A DNA stretch of 64,000 nucleotides. It comes from Thermoplasmata archaeon. GTDB lineage: Archaea > Thermoplasmatota > Thermoplasmata > Thermoplasmatales > Thermoplasmataceae. A program made the translations under genes and the position numbers. The notes beneath the pieces were generated by a model. That model was not told the origin of the DNA and did not search any database. It saw nothing but the letters and a program-made list of their open reading frames with translations. The DNA lies in contig JAJZXB010000001.1 of assembly GCA_021846395.1 (NCBI GenBank), positions 62,001 to 126,000 of the forward strand, written 5' to 3'. Position 1 is the stretch's first letter. The number at the start of each line of letters is the position of its first letter. Shown one piece after another: positions 36,524-44,992 of this stretch.

Positions 36524-37303
36524 CTATAGAATTAAATCATCTATTTCCGGGTCATATAGTGGCAAAATGGTACCATACCCCTTCAATTTTGAATAGGCAG
36601 AATGGCATTCAAATATATTTTCAGCAATACCTATTGGGAGGTCCTCTTCAATATTCCTTTTTTTAAATGCGGAATCTGTAAATATCATATTTCCCTTTTC
36701 AGTGTTCACTATGAATGCAGTGGATGATCGATGATGGCAGCCTGTCCATAAAGAATGTATTCCCGGTATAAGCTCTGTTATATCATCTGAATCGAATAAG
36801 TTTACGTTTTCCCATGATGTAAATAATATAAATTTCATTATTTTGTCAGGAATAAAGAGATTTCTCGATGAATGTTTTGGGATTTCTGGTGCAATTATAT
36901 CTTGAATCCACCCCTTTCTGTTTATAAACAATCTTGCATTTTTGAATATATCCAGTTGCCCAGTCGTATAATCCTGCATTGGTGTGAAAGATACATTATG
37001 AATATCTTCTGATTTGAAACCATAATCAGATAATAAAAGATCTATGTTTTTTTCTTTTTTGAATTCTGCCTTTTTGCCATAAAATTTTCTCATTTGCTCA
37101 TTTCTTTCGACTAAATCTTCTGGAAGGCCCGTGTTAATCAAAAAATTTGTTTTATCATTGTAGGCTAAGATGGCATGAAACGATATTTTCAGTGACTCAT
37201 TAAAATTGCTCATCCAGTATGCTTCTGGGGCAGGAATTAAAGCTTCACCGGTTTTAAATATTTTGATTTTATATATCTCTGATGTTCCCATTGTATTCAA
37301 CAC
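36524..37303 (-). CDS. Metallo-beta-lactamase-fold protein with degenerate metal site
   Basis: A 259-residue protein of the MBL fold: FLINTGLPEDL after the second strand, then a region where HxHxDH would be (here TPMQDYTTGQ), GCHHRSSTAFIV and GNMIFTDSAF, resembling lactonase-like GHTPGHxxxxV and DA segments. The first metal motif is lost and only scattered His remain, so zinc binding is doubtful. It overlaps the dehydratase gene by 35 bases, or 23 if the ATG at 37291 is used. Sugar-acid pathways use lactonases of related folds, so an ancestral lactonase is possible; catalytic activity is uncertain. Confidence 0.68.
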   Translation of the reverse strand: MLNTMGTSEIYKIKIFKTGEALIPAPEAYWMSNFNESLKISFHAILAYNDKTNFLINTGLPEDLVERNEQMRKFYGKKAEFKKEKNIDLLLSDYGFKSEDIHNVSFTPMQDYTTGQLDIFKNARLFINRKGWIQDIIAPEIPKHSSRNLFIPDKIMKFILFTSWENVNLFDSDDITELIPGIHSLWTGCHHRSSTAFIVNTEKGNMIFTDSAFKKRNIEEDLPIGIAENIFECHSAYSKLKGYGTILPLYDPEIDDLIL

Positions 37304-38390
37304 CGAATCCCGGTTTATTATTTAAATTGAAGTAACCATGCTCAGGATATATTATGCCATCCATATTCTGTTCCATCCATTCCCTGTATTTTGTTAAAAA
37401 CTCTCCCATGGGTGTAATTGATTCAGGCTCTGATGCAATAAAATGAATATTGTATATGTTTCCTGTATGAGGTATAACTATAGCTCCATATGTTTCTGAT
37501 AGGGCAGCTATTTTTTTCATTGCCGTAATTCCGCCAGCCCATACCGCATCACACTGTATAATTCTTATTCCAGAATCGAGTAATCTTTTGACATCATATA
37601 AATAATAATGATGCTCTCCCTCAGCTATTGGAATATCAGTTTTTCTGCTGAGTAATTTCATTGAATCAAAATCATCTGGCAATAAGGGTTCCTCCATCCA
37701 TGCAATATCGTATTTTTCCATTTTTTTGAGCATTTTTAAGGCGAAGTTGTAATTCCACGACATCCAGGAATCACATGCAAGTTCCACATTATATCCAACT
37801 GTATCCCTTATTTCTTTGATGAATTCAATATTTTTGTCCACGCCATCTATTTCAGAGGGCCCGTATAAAAATCTCATTTTCATTGTTTTGTATCCTTCCT
37901 TTTCATATCCAAGGGCTTCATCCTGTAGGGATTTTTTGTCGTTAGGGTGTAAATGGCTTGCATATGCCCTTATTTTGTTTCTTGTTTTTCCACCTATAAT
38001 ATTATATACCGGGACATTTAATAATCTGGAGTATGCATCGTACATCATAATATTTATTGCACTGAGTGCATGCATAGCTATGCCACCACGCCCTATAGGC
38101 AATGTGTAACGATAAATCATATCCCACATCAGTGATATATCCTCAAGTTCCATTCCCTGAATTTTTTTTGATATCAAAATTACGAAGTTCGCAACCTCCT
38201 CTGTTGCATTGTAATATACTCTTATATTTTCTGTTTTTAATTCAAGCGTATGAACCCGATTTATCATCGCTGCTTCTGTAGGTGATGATTCACCAAGATG
38301 GTTTTTATAGTAATCAGTTGGCTTTACATATGGAAAAGCTGGTTGTCTCACATCAACTTTGTTAACAATTTTTATACTTTCAATTTTCAT
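37269..38390 (-). CDS. Enolase-superfamily sugar-acid dehydratase, L-rhamnonate-dehydratase-like
   Basis: A 373-residue mandelate-racemase-group enzyme. TMKMRFLYGPSEIDG resembles the rhamnonate dehydratase KMRxxYGP segment; CDSWMSW provides the first metal Asp, then MEEPLLPDD and AEGEHH the two metal Glu, QCDAVWAGG the next strand, and IPHTGN the catalytic His. The N-terminal capping domain contains QPAFPYVKP. It probably dehydrates a six-carbon aldonate to a 2-keto-3-deoxy acid, using Mg2+. Exact sugar unknown. First gene of an operon with the MBL-fold protein, and preceded by two TTTCCGGA palindromes. Confidence 0.88.
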   Translation of the reverse strand: MKIESIKIVNKVDVRQPAFPYVKPTDYYKNHLGESSPTEAAMINRVHTLELKTENIRVYYNATEEVANFVILISKKIQGMELEDISLMWDMIYRYTLPIGRGGIAMHALSAINIMMYDAYSRLLNVPVYNIIGGKTRNKIRAYASHLHPNDKKSLQDEALGYEKEGYKTMKMRFLYGPSEIDGVDKNIEFIKEIRDTVGYNVELACDSWMSWNYNFALKMLKKMEKYDIAWMEEPLLPDDFDSMKLLSRKTDIPIAEGEHHYYLYDVKRLLDSGIRIIQCDAVWAGGITAMKKIAALSETYGAIVIPHTGNIYNIHFIASEPESITPMGEFLTKYREWMEQNMDGIIYPEHGYFNLNNKPGFGVEYNGNIRDI

Positions 38391-38428
38391 AGAACTCCTT
38401 TAATTATGAATAGTGTGCTTATAAAAAT

Positions 38429-38440
38429 ATTTCCGGAAAT
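38429..38440. promoter_or_regulatory. ATTTCCGGAAAT palindromic operator candidate
   Basis: A perfect 12-base palindrome about 40 bases upstream of the dehydratase start, thus where a repressor would cover an archaeal promoter. A related site lies 90 bases further upstream. Confidence 0.5.
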
Positions 38441-38520
38441 GTCCAAAATAGTTTTTTATGTTATCTATCTTTGATATATAGCACATAAATAAAACGGAAG
38501 GTCTTATTTCATAAATGGTA

Positions 38521-38538
38521 TACATTTCCGGAGATGTA
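38521..38538. promoter_or_regulatory. TACATTTCCGGAGATGTA operator candidate
   Basis: An 18-base near-palindrome with the same TTTCCGGA core as the 38,429 site. The pair, in the promoter region of the dehydratase operon, supports a dimeric regulator. Confidence 0.5.
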
Positions 38539-38762
38539 CAATACCGGCAACTGTCTGTTGGAATTTCCAATAATAATTGCAATTAATCAAGTACAATATT
38601 GGATCTACGAATCAAAATATTGTATGAGCATATTGTTCCATACAAAAAATCTGCGTTCCAACCTGTGCTACACTATGAAATGTATGAAAGTGACCTAACA
38701 ATTCTTTGCTACCATAGATTGCTTGAAAACATTTATAATTAATAAGATACTAATCGTATTAT

Positions 38763-39815
38763 ATGAAAATTTCCCTCAATTCAGGAATTGAAAACGATGA
38801 AAATGTATTTTCCCTAACATTTGCCAATAGAGAAAATATCATTAATAATTCACCTTCAAGAGCATTTAAAAAATATGGTTCAAACTCCAATAAATTGTTT
38901 ACTGAAGTTTTTTTATCAATAAAGAATGAAGAAATCAATGGTTCAAAATATGATTCTTTTAATAACAACATAGAACGAAAATTAAAACGCAGTGAGAGCA
39001 ATGATAATATAAATATAATTACATTTTTTGGTGATAAATATGTAGATTCTAACAAATTAAGCAATTTCGAAGATATACAGTTATTATCTAATTTTGAATC
39101 TTTATTCAATGACAATTTAATATGTATGCCATATACGCAAAAATTTTATTTTGACAGTTTTGATACAATTTTTGATAAAACAAAAGAGATATACAATACC
39201 TTTTCCGGCGTTTTAACAAAAACCAGTTTGGTGGGCTATTTGCCTGCATATTTGCATTACAGGGATGCAGATAAATTCCTCAAATTTTATTCTGGAAAAG
39301 CCACTGGTGATGTATATAACAATGGTTCTACATTGAATGCCATTCCTTTAATGATTGATTTTAAGAGATCAAATCCGGATAATTTCAAAAGGTTTGTAGC
39401 ATATTTATTAAAATTAAAACAGAAATACATAAAGGAGGGATATTATCCTATCTATTATGCATTTAATGTTAACAGGCCAAGACTGAGCAAAAAAAGAGAT
39501 ACTGAAGTTGCTAAAGAATTTTTACTTTCATTTCTTGGATTCGATATAATTGGTGCATCAAATGCAATAATTGCAGGTTATGGAACCAACTATTCAAATG
39601 AAGTCAATTTTGATATTTCATCTTTTTCCTATAAATTTACCGGATCTAAAATAAATACTGGTGATGCATATGATAATAAAAATATGATGTATAACTCCCA
39701 GACTGCTTATTTAACAAATATACACACTAATAGTCTTAATGATAAGGATTATGTAAAAAAGGAGCTGGGAAGCAGAAAAATGGCAATGGATTATATAAAA
39801 ACTATGAATGCTTAA
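38763..39815 (+). CDS. Unknown 350-residue protein convergent to a PIN/Panacea-like pair
   Basis: I do not recognise this soluble, Asn/Lys/Ser-rich protein. Notable stretches are NIITFFGDKYVDSNKL, VGYLPAYLHYRDADKFL, AIPLMIDFKRSNPDNFKRF and YYPIYYAFNVNRPRLSKK, alternating strand and helix in the middle 200 residues in a way that could be a barrel. Its 3' end overlaps the convergent PIN gene by 14 bases. Its position next to a toxin-antitoxin-like pair and IS relics suggests an accessory or defence role; that is inference. Confidence 0.72.
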   Translation: MKISLNSGIENDENVFSLTFANRENIINNSPSRAFKKYGSNSNKLFTEVFLSIKNEEINGSKYDSFNNNIERKLKRSESNDNINIITFFGDKYVDSNKLSNFEDIQLLSNFESLFNDNLICMPYTQKFYFDSFDTIFDKTKEIYNTFSGVLTKTSLVGYLPAYLHYRDADKFLKFYSGKATGDVYNNGSTLNAIPLMIDFKRSNPDNFKRFVAYLLKLKQKYIKEGYYPIYYAFNVNRPRLSKKRDTEVAKEFLLSFLGFDIIGASNAIIAGYGTNYSNEVNFDISSFSYKFTGSKINTGDAYDNKNMMYNSQTAYLTNIHTNSLNDKDYVKKELGSRKMAMDYIKTMNA

Positions 39816-40362
39816 TATTACCGTATTTCCTCAATATATTTCCGATATATTTTACATCATAAATTCTGAAATCGTGATTTGCAAGTATTAAAAATTTTAT
39901 CATGTCAGTATTGTTGTCGAACCAGCCATTTAGGCATTCTTCATAAAATACAAACGGAGTTTGAAAAAACTTTTTATCTATTTTATTTTTTTTCATTAAT
40001 TTTAAAACATCCATATCATTTGAAACAATTTTTTTATTGTCTATTCTGTCTTTTATAAATCCCTGTACAATGGAATTTTCTCCCAGGCCTCTTGCTTTAT
40101 CTATGGGCATTTGTATATGTTCACATGTAATTATTTTTTTCATTTCTGACCATAATTTATTTATCTGGTCCGTAAATTTGCAGTCAATATTATTATTTAT
40201 ATTTTTTATAAAAATATTGACCTCCATTTCCACTGCATCAGTTATTATCAATCTTATATGGTCATTGCTTTTCATGTGAATGTGAATATTTGATTTAGGT
40301 AGTGTTTTTATTATATTAGTTATGACATTGGTATCAATCCATCTTGTTTTAATTGTTCCCAT
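39802..40362 (-). CDS. PIN-domain nuclease-like protein
   Basis: A 186-residue protein with the PIN fold: WIDTNVITNII (first Asp, residue 10), ITDAVEMEVNIF (Glu), LGENSIVQGF (Glu of the GExS-type motif) and IVSNDMDVLKLMKK (last Asp), all in order. PIN proteins are Mg2+-dependent RNases, mostly toxins. It overlaps the upstream Panacea-like gene by 14 bases, as toxin genes follow antitoxin genes. The extra 50 C-terminal residues after the last motif are unlike small VapC toxins. Confidence 0.75.
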   Translation of the reverse strand: MGTIKTRWIDTNVITNIIKTLPKSNIHIHMKSNDHIRLIITDAVEMEVNIFIKNINNNIDCKFTDQINKLWSEMKKIITCEHIQMPIDKARGLGENSIVQGFIKDRIDNKKIVSNDMDVLKLMKKNKIDKKFFQTPFVFYEECLNGWFDNNTDMIKFLILANHDFRIYDVKYIGNILRKYGNIKHS

Positions 40363-40918
40363 AAATTATCATGTCTTTAGCTTCTTCATCAATAATCCCT
40401 TTTCTTTCCATACTTTTTAAATAGTGTTTTTGACTTTTTTCTAATTGATCTTTTAAAATTGAAGATGAGGTAAAATAAGATCTCACATTTTTATCCACAA
40501 CCGGGTGGAAATAAACATAAAAAGTCAACTCCATTGGTGACAATTTCCTCAATAACATATCAACGTTGTTTAATACTTCTTTTTCAATACTGTCAAAGGT
40601 ATAATCTTTAGTGAAATTCTTTTTACTTTTGTATACTGTATTGTCACCAGTTTTGTATATCACTAGTCTATCATAGCCTTTTAAAGTATCACATTCACCG
40701 TCAACCTCCTCACTGAAAGGTCCAAGTTTATAAGGCTCAAATCCGGCCAATTTTAATATTTCATTATAATCATGGTTATTTTTTACAGCATAAGAATATA
40801 AAAAAAGGAATATTGCCTTTTGTAAACTTAATATTGGGACTTCTTTATCTCTGGTAAAATAAATTATTGCCTTTTCAATCAAATCACCAACATAAAATAC
40901 ATCTATGTCTTTTTCCAT
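40349..40918 (-). CDS. Panacea/SocA-like (DUF4065-type) antitoxin candidate
   Basis: A 189-residue helical protein. LQKAIFLFLYSYAV, followed by GFEPYKLGPFSEEVDGE, follows the Panacea/DUF4065 pattern (LQKLLY-like helix, then YKxGPxS), and ends in a charged helical tail. Panacea domains are promiscuous antitoxins that neutralise different toxins. Here the next gene is a PIN nuclease, overlapping by 14 bases. Family match is by eye and moderate, and the pairing with PIN is from position. Confidence 0.55.
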   Translation of the reverse strand: MEKDIDVFYVGDLIEKAIIYFTRDKEVPILSLQKAIFLFLYSYAVKNNHDYNEILKLAGFEPYKLGPFSEEVDGECDTLKGYDRLVIYKTGDNTVYKSKKNFTKDYTFDSIEKEVLNNVDMLLRKLSPMELTFYVYFHPVVDKNVRSYFTSSSILKDQLEKSQKHYLKSMERKGIIDEEAKDMIIYGNN

Positions 40919-41050
40919 ATTACTGCATTTAAATTATAGATATAGACATTTCCCATATACTTTCACTTTCAAGCAATAATACATTTTATATTGACGACCA
41001 CTTGACTACAAATATTGATTATATTATAATAGCCCAATAGCATGCCTTAA

Positions 41051-41494
41051 TTTAGATTTAATGCACAGTTTTGTCAATACTATGAATCACTTATGAAAAA
41101 AGGGGATTGGGGAATAGAAGCTGAATATAATGGAATCGTCTTGCTTGCAAAAGGTTACACGGGTAAGCCATTGATATATAGTGCAGAAAACAAATATTTC
41201 CTGGGACCAATCTTTCTGTTTTGCCAGAGAATTCATTCAGTAAAAGCAAAGTAATATGTAAGGGAGAATGCAAGTACACTTTCAAGAGGTTCACCTGCAA
41301 GGTCTAAAATATCGAGGTTCATAAAGAAATATTCTCATAAAATATGGAAGGAATATTTCCATTATGGTATGAGATGGATTGTTGAAATACATTGTTCGGG
41401 AACTTAAAATGAAGGTTTATTTTTACAATATGTTGAACCAGTTAAGGGAGGTAAATTAATTATGCAACAAACTAAAGGCAAATTAAAATATTAA
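41051..41494 (+). pseudogene. Transposase C-terminal remnant (IS4/IS5-like DDE type)
   Basis: One frame, with internal stops, reads MKKGDWGIEAEYNGIVLLAKG, then ENASTLSRGSPARSK, then WKEYFHYGMRWIVEI and QYVEPVKGGKLIMQQT. The NAST-x-SRGS and YGxRWxVE...FGxYVxxVK patterns are the C-terminal region of DDE transposases common in the Thermoplasmatales. There are TAA codons after VKAK and SGT, and no start region. It is a dead insertion-sequence fragment. Confidence 0.65.
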
Positions 41495-41507
41495 TTAAAA
41501 AGGATGT

Positions 41508-42143
41508 TCACTCAAGAATTTTAGGCAATTCATTTATATTTTTAAATTTATTTTCTAATGTTTTCATAAACGTATCCCTGTTTTTATTCCTATAAATTAT
41601 TTTTAAATTAGCAAAATTATCATCTAATACGTCTGGGTCTATTTTAATTTCTATAAAATTTTCAGAATCTGGATTATTGCCGCTCCAAAATGTTATTCCT
41701 GAAACATTTAAATCATTATCAAATTTTAACATCTTGGAAATTAAATCGCCATTTATGTTAATTTTACGCATTGTTTTATTTTTAAATTTTATATTTGCAT
41801 GAAACTCATAAAACCATATTTTATTTTTACTTGATGCCATATTAAGTATTATTTTAAAAAATGGGTCTAAATCATTTATTAGGGAATCGATAGAATTATT
41901 TTGAAGTCCAATAGAATTCATATCAGTATTAACATCAATTATTGAAATTCCTTTTCTTAATATGGGTGAAGTAATCCTCAAGTTAGTTGGTTCCATTAAA
42001 GTTTGAACCATAGGAGGTGGTATAAGAGGTTTGTAACCTACTTCCTGGAATTTATCAAATAAAACAGGTATATTTATTACATGAAATATGCTTTTTAAAC
42101 GTATAGCAACCCTACATGATTGTGATTCAACATTCATAATCAT
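41508..42143 (-). CDS. Unknown protein encoded with an HTH regulator
   Basis: A 211-residue soluble protein of unknown family. It has an N-terminal Pro-rich stretch (YKPLIPPPMVQTL) and then beta-rich sequence (GISIIDVNTDM, IWFYEFHANIKF, GITFWSGNNP). I chose ATG at 42143 because it forms an ATGA overlap with the stop of the HTH gene; a longer frame begins at 42158. Its only clue is co-expression with the HTH protein, so it may be its effector or sensor. Confidence 0.6.
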   Translation of the reverse strand: MIMNVESQSCRVAIRLKSIFHVINIPVLFDKFQEVGYKPLIPPPMVQTLMEPTNLRITSPILRKGISIIDVNTDMNSIGLQNNSIDSLINDLDPFFKIILNMASSKNKIWFYEFHANIKFKNKTMRKININGDLISKMLKFDNDLNVSGITFWSGNNPDSENFIEIKIDPDVLDDNFANLKIIYRNKNRDTFMKTLENKFKNINELPKILE

Positions 42144-42571
42144 GCACCCACTGGACACGGGAGCACTTCATTTTTTCCTATTGGATAACTTTTCAGTGTT
42201 TCATCCTGTATATGCTCATCATCGTATAACTTTATTGAATTATTATCCATATAAGGATCGGTTAATGGAATATTATCATCTATCTTTAGTTCATATTCAA
42301 GTTTCCCCTGAATTAATAACGGTTCAGCGTTAATGAGCGTTAGTGCTCTTAAATCATTTTTATTTAATGTATATCTTTTTGGTCTCGTTCCATTTTCAAT
42401 TACCAAACCTTCCTTTACAAGTTTTTCTATTATTAAATATGTTCCGCGTTTAGAAACATTAGTTTCATCTATTATTTCTCTAATGGTTAATTCATCATCT
42501 GAATTTTCGGTCAACGTTTCCAAAATTAAAACCTTAGGAACTTTACCAAATATTTCACTAAATGCTCCCAT
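42140..42571 (-). CDS. Winged helix-turn-helix regulator
   Basis: A 143-residue protein. Residues 14-72 form a winged HTH: VLILETLTEN, LTIREIIDETNVSKRGTYLIIEKLVKEGLV (helix-turn-helix), then a wing with RPKRYTLNKND. The remainder is acidic. It resembles MarR/ArsR-type repressors and heads a two-gene operon with the unknown 211-residue protein; the ATGA overlap suggests coupling. Targets unknown. Confidence 0.78.
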   Translation of the reverse strand: MGAFSEIFGKVPKVLILETLTENSDDELTIREIIDETNVSKRGTYLIIEKLVKEGLVIENGTRPKRYTLNKNDLRALTLINAEPLLIQGKLEYELKIDDNIPLTDPYMDNNSIKLYDDEHIQDETLKSYPIGKNEVLPCPVGA

Positions 42572-42830
42572 AATATTTGTATGTAAATAAAGTATAAAAA
42601 GTATACTATTTAACCTTAAAGAATAGAATTATATACGTATTGTTCTTATTTTACAGATGATTTACAGCGCGAAAGACGTTGAGTTTGAGATGTGGATGAA
42701 GTTCTAAGGTTTATATTGTTATATTGCATATTTTTTTTGTATATGGAGATAACGTAACCGATAAAGGAATGCAATTATTAAATCCATCCGTGAATGAAGA
42801 GAACACAGAAAGTTACAGACATGTCTAATA

Positions 42831-42941
42831 TGCAGTCAAAGACAAAAAATGGATCTTAATGCATCTATAAATATTTTAGAAAATAATGCGCCTGTTGAAT
42901 GCAGCGAATACACACCTATGAAAACAAAGTCTCTACTTTGA
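42831..42941 (+). pseudogene. TnpB (IS200/IS605, IS1341) C-terminal remnant
   Basis: A 36-codon frame ending in TGA contains CSQRQKMDLNASINILENN, the remains of the last zinc-ribbon Cys and the DRDLNASINIL motif that closes TnpB, followed by APVECSEYTPMKTKSLL, a tail typical of archaeal IS1341-like TnpB. The preceding RuvC and zinc-ribbon parts are gone. Confidence 0.65.
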
Positions 42942-42949
42942 TATATAAA

Positions 42950-42978
42950 GTTTCACGTCTTTAGAACGGGGTAGTTCA
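42950..42978. repeat. IS200/IS605 right-end relic
   Basis: Nine bases after the TnpB remnant stop comes TTTCACGTCTTTAGAACGGGGTAGTTCAC. The CGTCTTTAGA-ACGGGG-TAGTTCA arrangement is like right ends of IS605-family elements, which carry a short hairpin followed by a conserved terminal tetranucleotide region. It agrees with the TnpB remnant just upstream. Confidence 0.55.
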
Positions 42979-43141
42979 CAATTATACCGGCATTAAAATT
43001 AAAGACTTTGTAAACAAAATATGGGATAAATGTGCAACAGATCAATAATATTATACATTTAGATGACCAGTTTACCATTCAATTATTTAGATAATTTACA
43101 TTGGATAAGTTTTTAAATACTCATAATATTTCAGTAAAATA

Positions 43142-43453
43142 TTGGATAAAAAAGATATTATTTCAAAATTGAATGATAACGAAAAAATAGTTATGAGGGA
43201 AATTTCAAGAATAGAAAAATCTCCTAAAGGATGTTTTAACACTCATGAATTAGCGAAAAAACACAAAATTAAAAAAAATAATATCAATATTAAAAATATT
43301 TTATCCACTCTAATAAATAAAGGTTTAATAATTAAAGGAAATAAAAAGGATACTTACTGCACAACTCATGAGGGTAAATTAATAGAACACAAATTAGAAG
43401 AATATTTTAATAAAAATAATCCTTATCGTATTGTTAGAAATAAATATTCATAA
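43142..43453 (+). CDS. Small winged-HTH protein
   Basis: A 103-residue basic protein, starting at TTG, with a winged-HTH look: NEKIVMREISRIEKS, then THELAKKHKIKKNNINIKNILSTLINKGLIIKGN, where a recognition helix precedes a turn into the wing (KKDTYCTTHEGK). It resembles archaeal transcription factors of the MarR or viral type. It lies between IS relics and an MFS gene, to which it is convergent. No partner. Confidence 0.62.
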   Translation: MDKKDIISKLNDNEKIVMREISRIEKSPKGCFNTHELAKKHKIKKNNINIKNILSTLINKGLIIKGNKKDTYCTTHEGKLIEHKLEEYFNKNNPYRIVRNKYS

Positions 43454-43484
43454 TAAAAAATTTAAATAACTCTATTTTAAAATA

Positions 43485-44867
43485 TCACATTTCAACCGGA
43501 TTATCCATCGATGTTTCATCAAGCGATTTCCTTTCAGTTTTGACATATAGTGGTTTATATTTTGATAATGCCAAAACAACTATGAAAGCTAGCGCAAAAA
43601 ATATTCCACCAATCCATCCAATATATCCAACATGTATCCCTTTATCAACAATCAATGGTGTAAATAGTCCAAAAATACCTGCTTCAAATCTCATTGTAAA
43701 CCATACAAATCCCTGCCCCGAATCCCTTAAACTTGTTGGAAAATGTTCAAGTGATAATAGTCTGGTTATAGGCCATATGCCAAGACCTTGACCAATTCCA
43801 AATAGAAGAAACGATACTAATAGTATTGGAATACTCTTTAAAAATGGTGGATATACCAGTAAAAAGAAAGATAGAGCGCACATCAACGCACTTGTTAGAT
43901 ATAATGGTACTCTGCCTATTTTGTCGGAAAGATAATAAAATATTAACAATCCAGGCACTATAGCACTTGCAAAGTAGATTGCCTCAAAGGCGTATGTCAC
44001 CCTTGTACTTACAAGATGCAGAGAACTGAATATATACGGGAAGAACTCACCATATGTTGATGCAGGAATACCCCACATTAGATATAAAAACCATGCAAAA
44101 AGCATAAAGTAACCGTATTTTCTAAATAATTCAACATATTTTCTAATCGAATATTTCTCTTTTTTACTCTCAGAATGTTTGATATTTAATTTCTTTTCGG
44201 ATTTATCAATATCTGAATTTTTTCCAGTCATCATATCAAATCTTGGGGACTCTGCCAGGTCCCTTCTTAAAAACCATGTAACAAATGCAACTATTCCTAA
44301 CATAAGCCATATGGTTCTAAATAAAACCATTCCAGAGTTAACCAGCACAATTGCAAATGCAAGTTCTATAAGTACGCCAACATACCACATTGTGGTTGTT
44401 ATACTCATTAATCTTCCACGATAATTTTTTGGTGATATTTCCGATATAAGGCTCCATGACGTCGGAACATCTGCCCCAACTGCTATTCCTATCAAGCCAT
44501 AAAACATCATTGCCCACGCTATGTTAAATGTTTTTCCAAATGGAAATATTCCAGTTAGAGCCAGTAATATTGATGCAATTCCATATATTATCATATCAAT
44601 TTGATAAATATATTTTCTCCCAAATTTATCTCCAAGCCTTCCAAATATTAGGGCCCCAAAAGCTGTACCTATTAATGTTATCAATGCAGGTAAACCATAT
44701 TCAAGGGTTGTAAATTTTAAAAATGTGCCAATGGCAGCCAGTGTAATTCCAGTTCCCGCAAACATTCCTGCATCAAGAAAATCTCCAAGAGAAGCTATTA
44801 ATGTCCATTGTTTATGTGTTCTGGTTAACTGAGCATCATCAAAATTTTTAATATCAGTCATAATCAC
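43485..44867 (-). CDS. MFS transporter
   Basis: A 460-residue, 12-helix transporter with GDKFGRKYIYQ after helix 2, AESPRFDMMTGK in the central region and FPTSLRDSGQG in the second half, a pattern shared with the aromatic-acid/sugar proton symporters. Substrate unknown. It has a TTTCCGAAAT operator-like motif 44-60 bases upstream, like the dehydratase operon, which suggests common regulation. Its neighbours downstream are an SDR gene and an HTH_10 regulator. Confidence 0.92.
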   Translation of the reverse strand: MIMTDIKNFDDAQLTRTHKQWTLIASLGDFLDAGMFAGTGITLAAIGTFLKFTTLEYGLPALITLIGTAFGALIFGRLGDKFGRKYIYQIDMIIYGIASILLALTGIFPFGKTFNIAWAMMFYGLIGIAVGADVPTSWSLISEISPKNYRGRLMSITTTMWYVGVLIELAFAIVLVNSGMVLFRTIWLMLGIVAFVTWFLRRDLAESPRFDMMTGKNSDIDKSEKKLNIKHSESKKEKYSIRKYVELFRKYGYFMLFAWFLYLMWGIPASTYGEFFPYIFSSLHLVSTRVTYAFEAIYFASAIVPGLLIFYYLSDKIGRVPLYLTSALMCALSFFLLVYPPFLKSIPILLVSFLLFGIGQGLGIWPITRLLSLEHFPTSLRDSGQGFVWFTMRFEAGIFGLFTPLIVDKGIHVGYIGWIGGIFFALAFIVVLALSKYKPLYVKTERKSLDETSMDNPVEM

Positions 44868-44910
44868 TCACTAAAAAGTAATAAGCATTATATATAAATA
44901 GTCCTATCTG

Positions 44911-44926
44911 GACATTTCCGAAATAC
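44911..44926. promoter_or_regulatory. GACATTTCCGAAATAC operator candidate
   Basis: Located about 45-60 bases upstream of the MFS gene ending at 43485 on the minus strand. It shares ACATTTCCGxAAT with the palindromes before the dehydratase operon at 38,429 and 38,521. Confidence 0.4.
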
Positions 44927-44992
44927 TTATTTAAATAGTGATATTTGTGAATAAAACATAGATAATTTTTAGATAAACATTTGCTAATAAAT

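Larger units (their letters stand above)
38391..38762. other. Divergent promoter region with palindromes
   Basis: About 370 bases between the dehydratase operon and the 350-residue unknown gene. No gene or RNA is recognised. It contains the two TTTCCGGA palindromes reported separately and a third TTTCC half-site near 38,566. Confidence 0.4.

Noticed and set aside
41091-41300. 69-codon open frame on the minus strand
   Set aside because: It is the antisense of the transposase remnant, whose plus-strand frame carries recognisable motifs.
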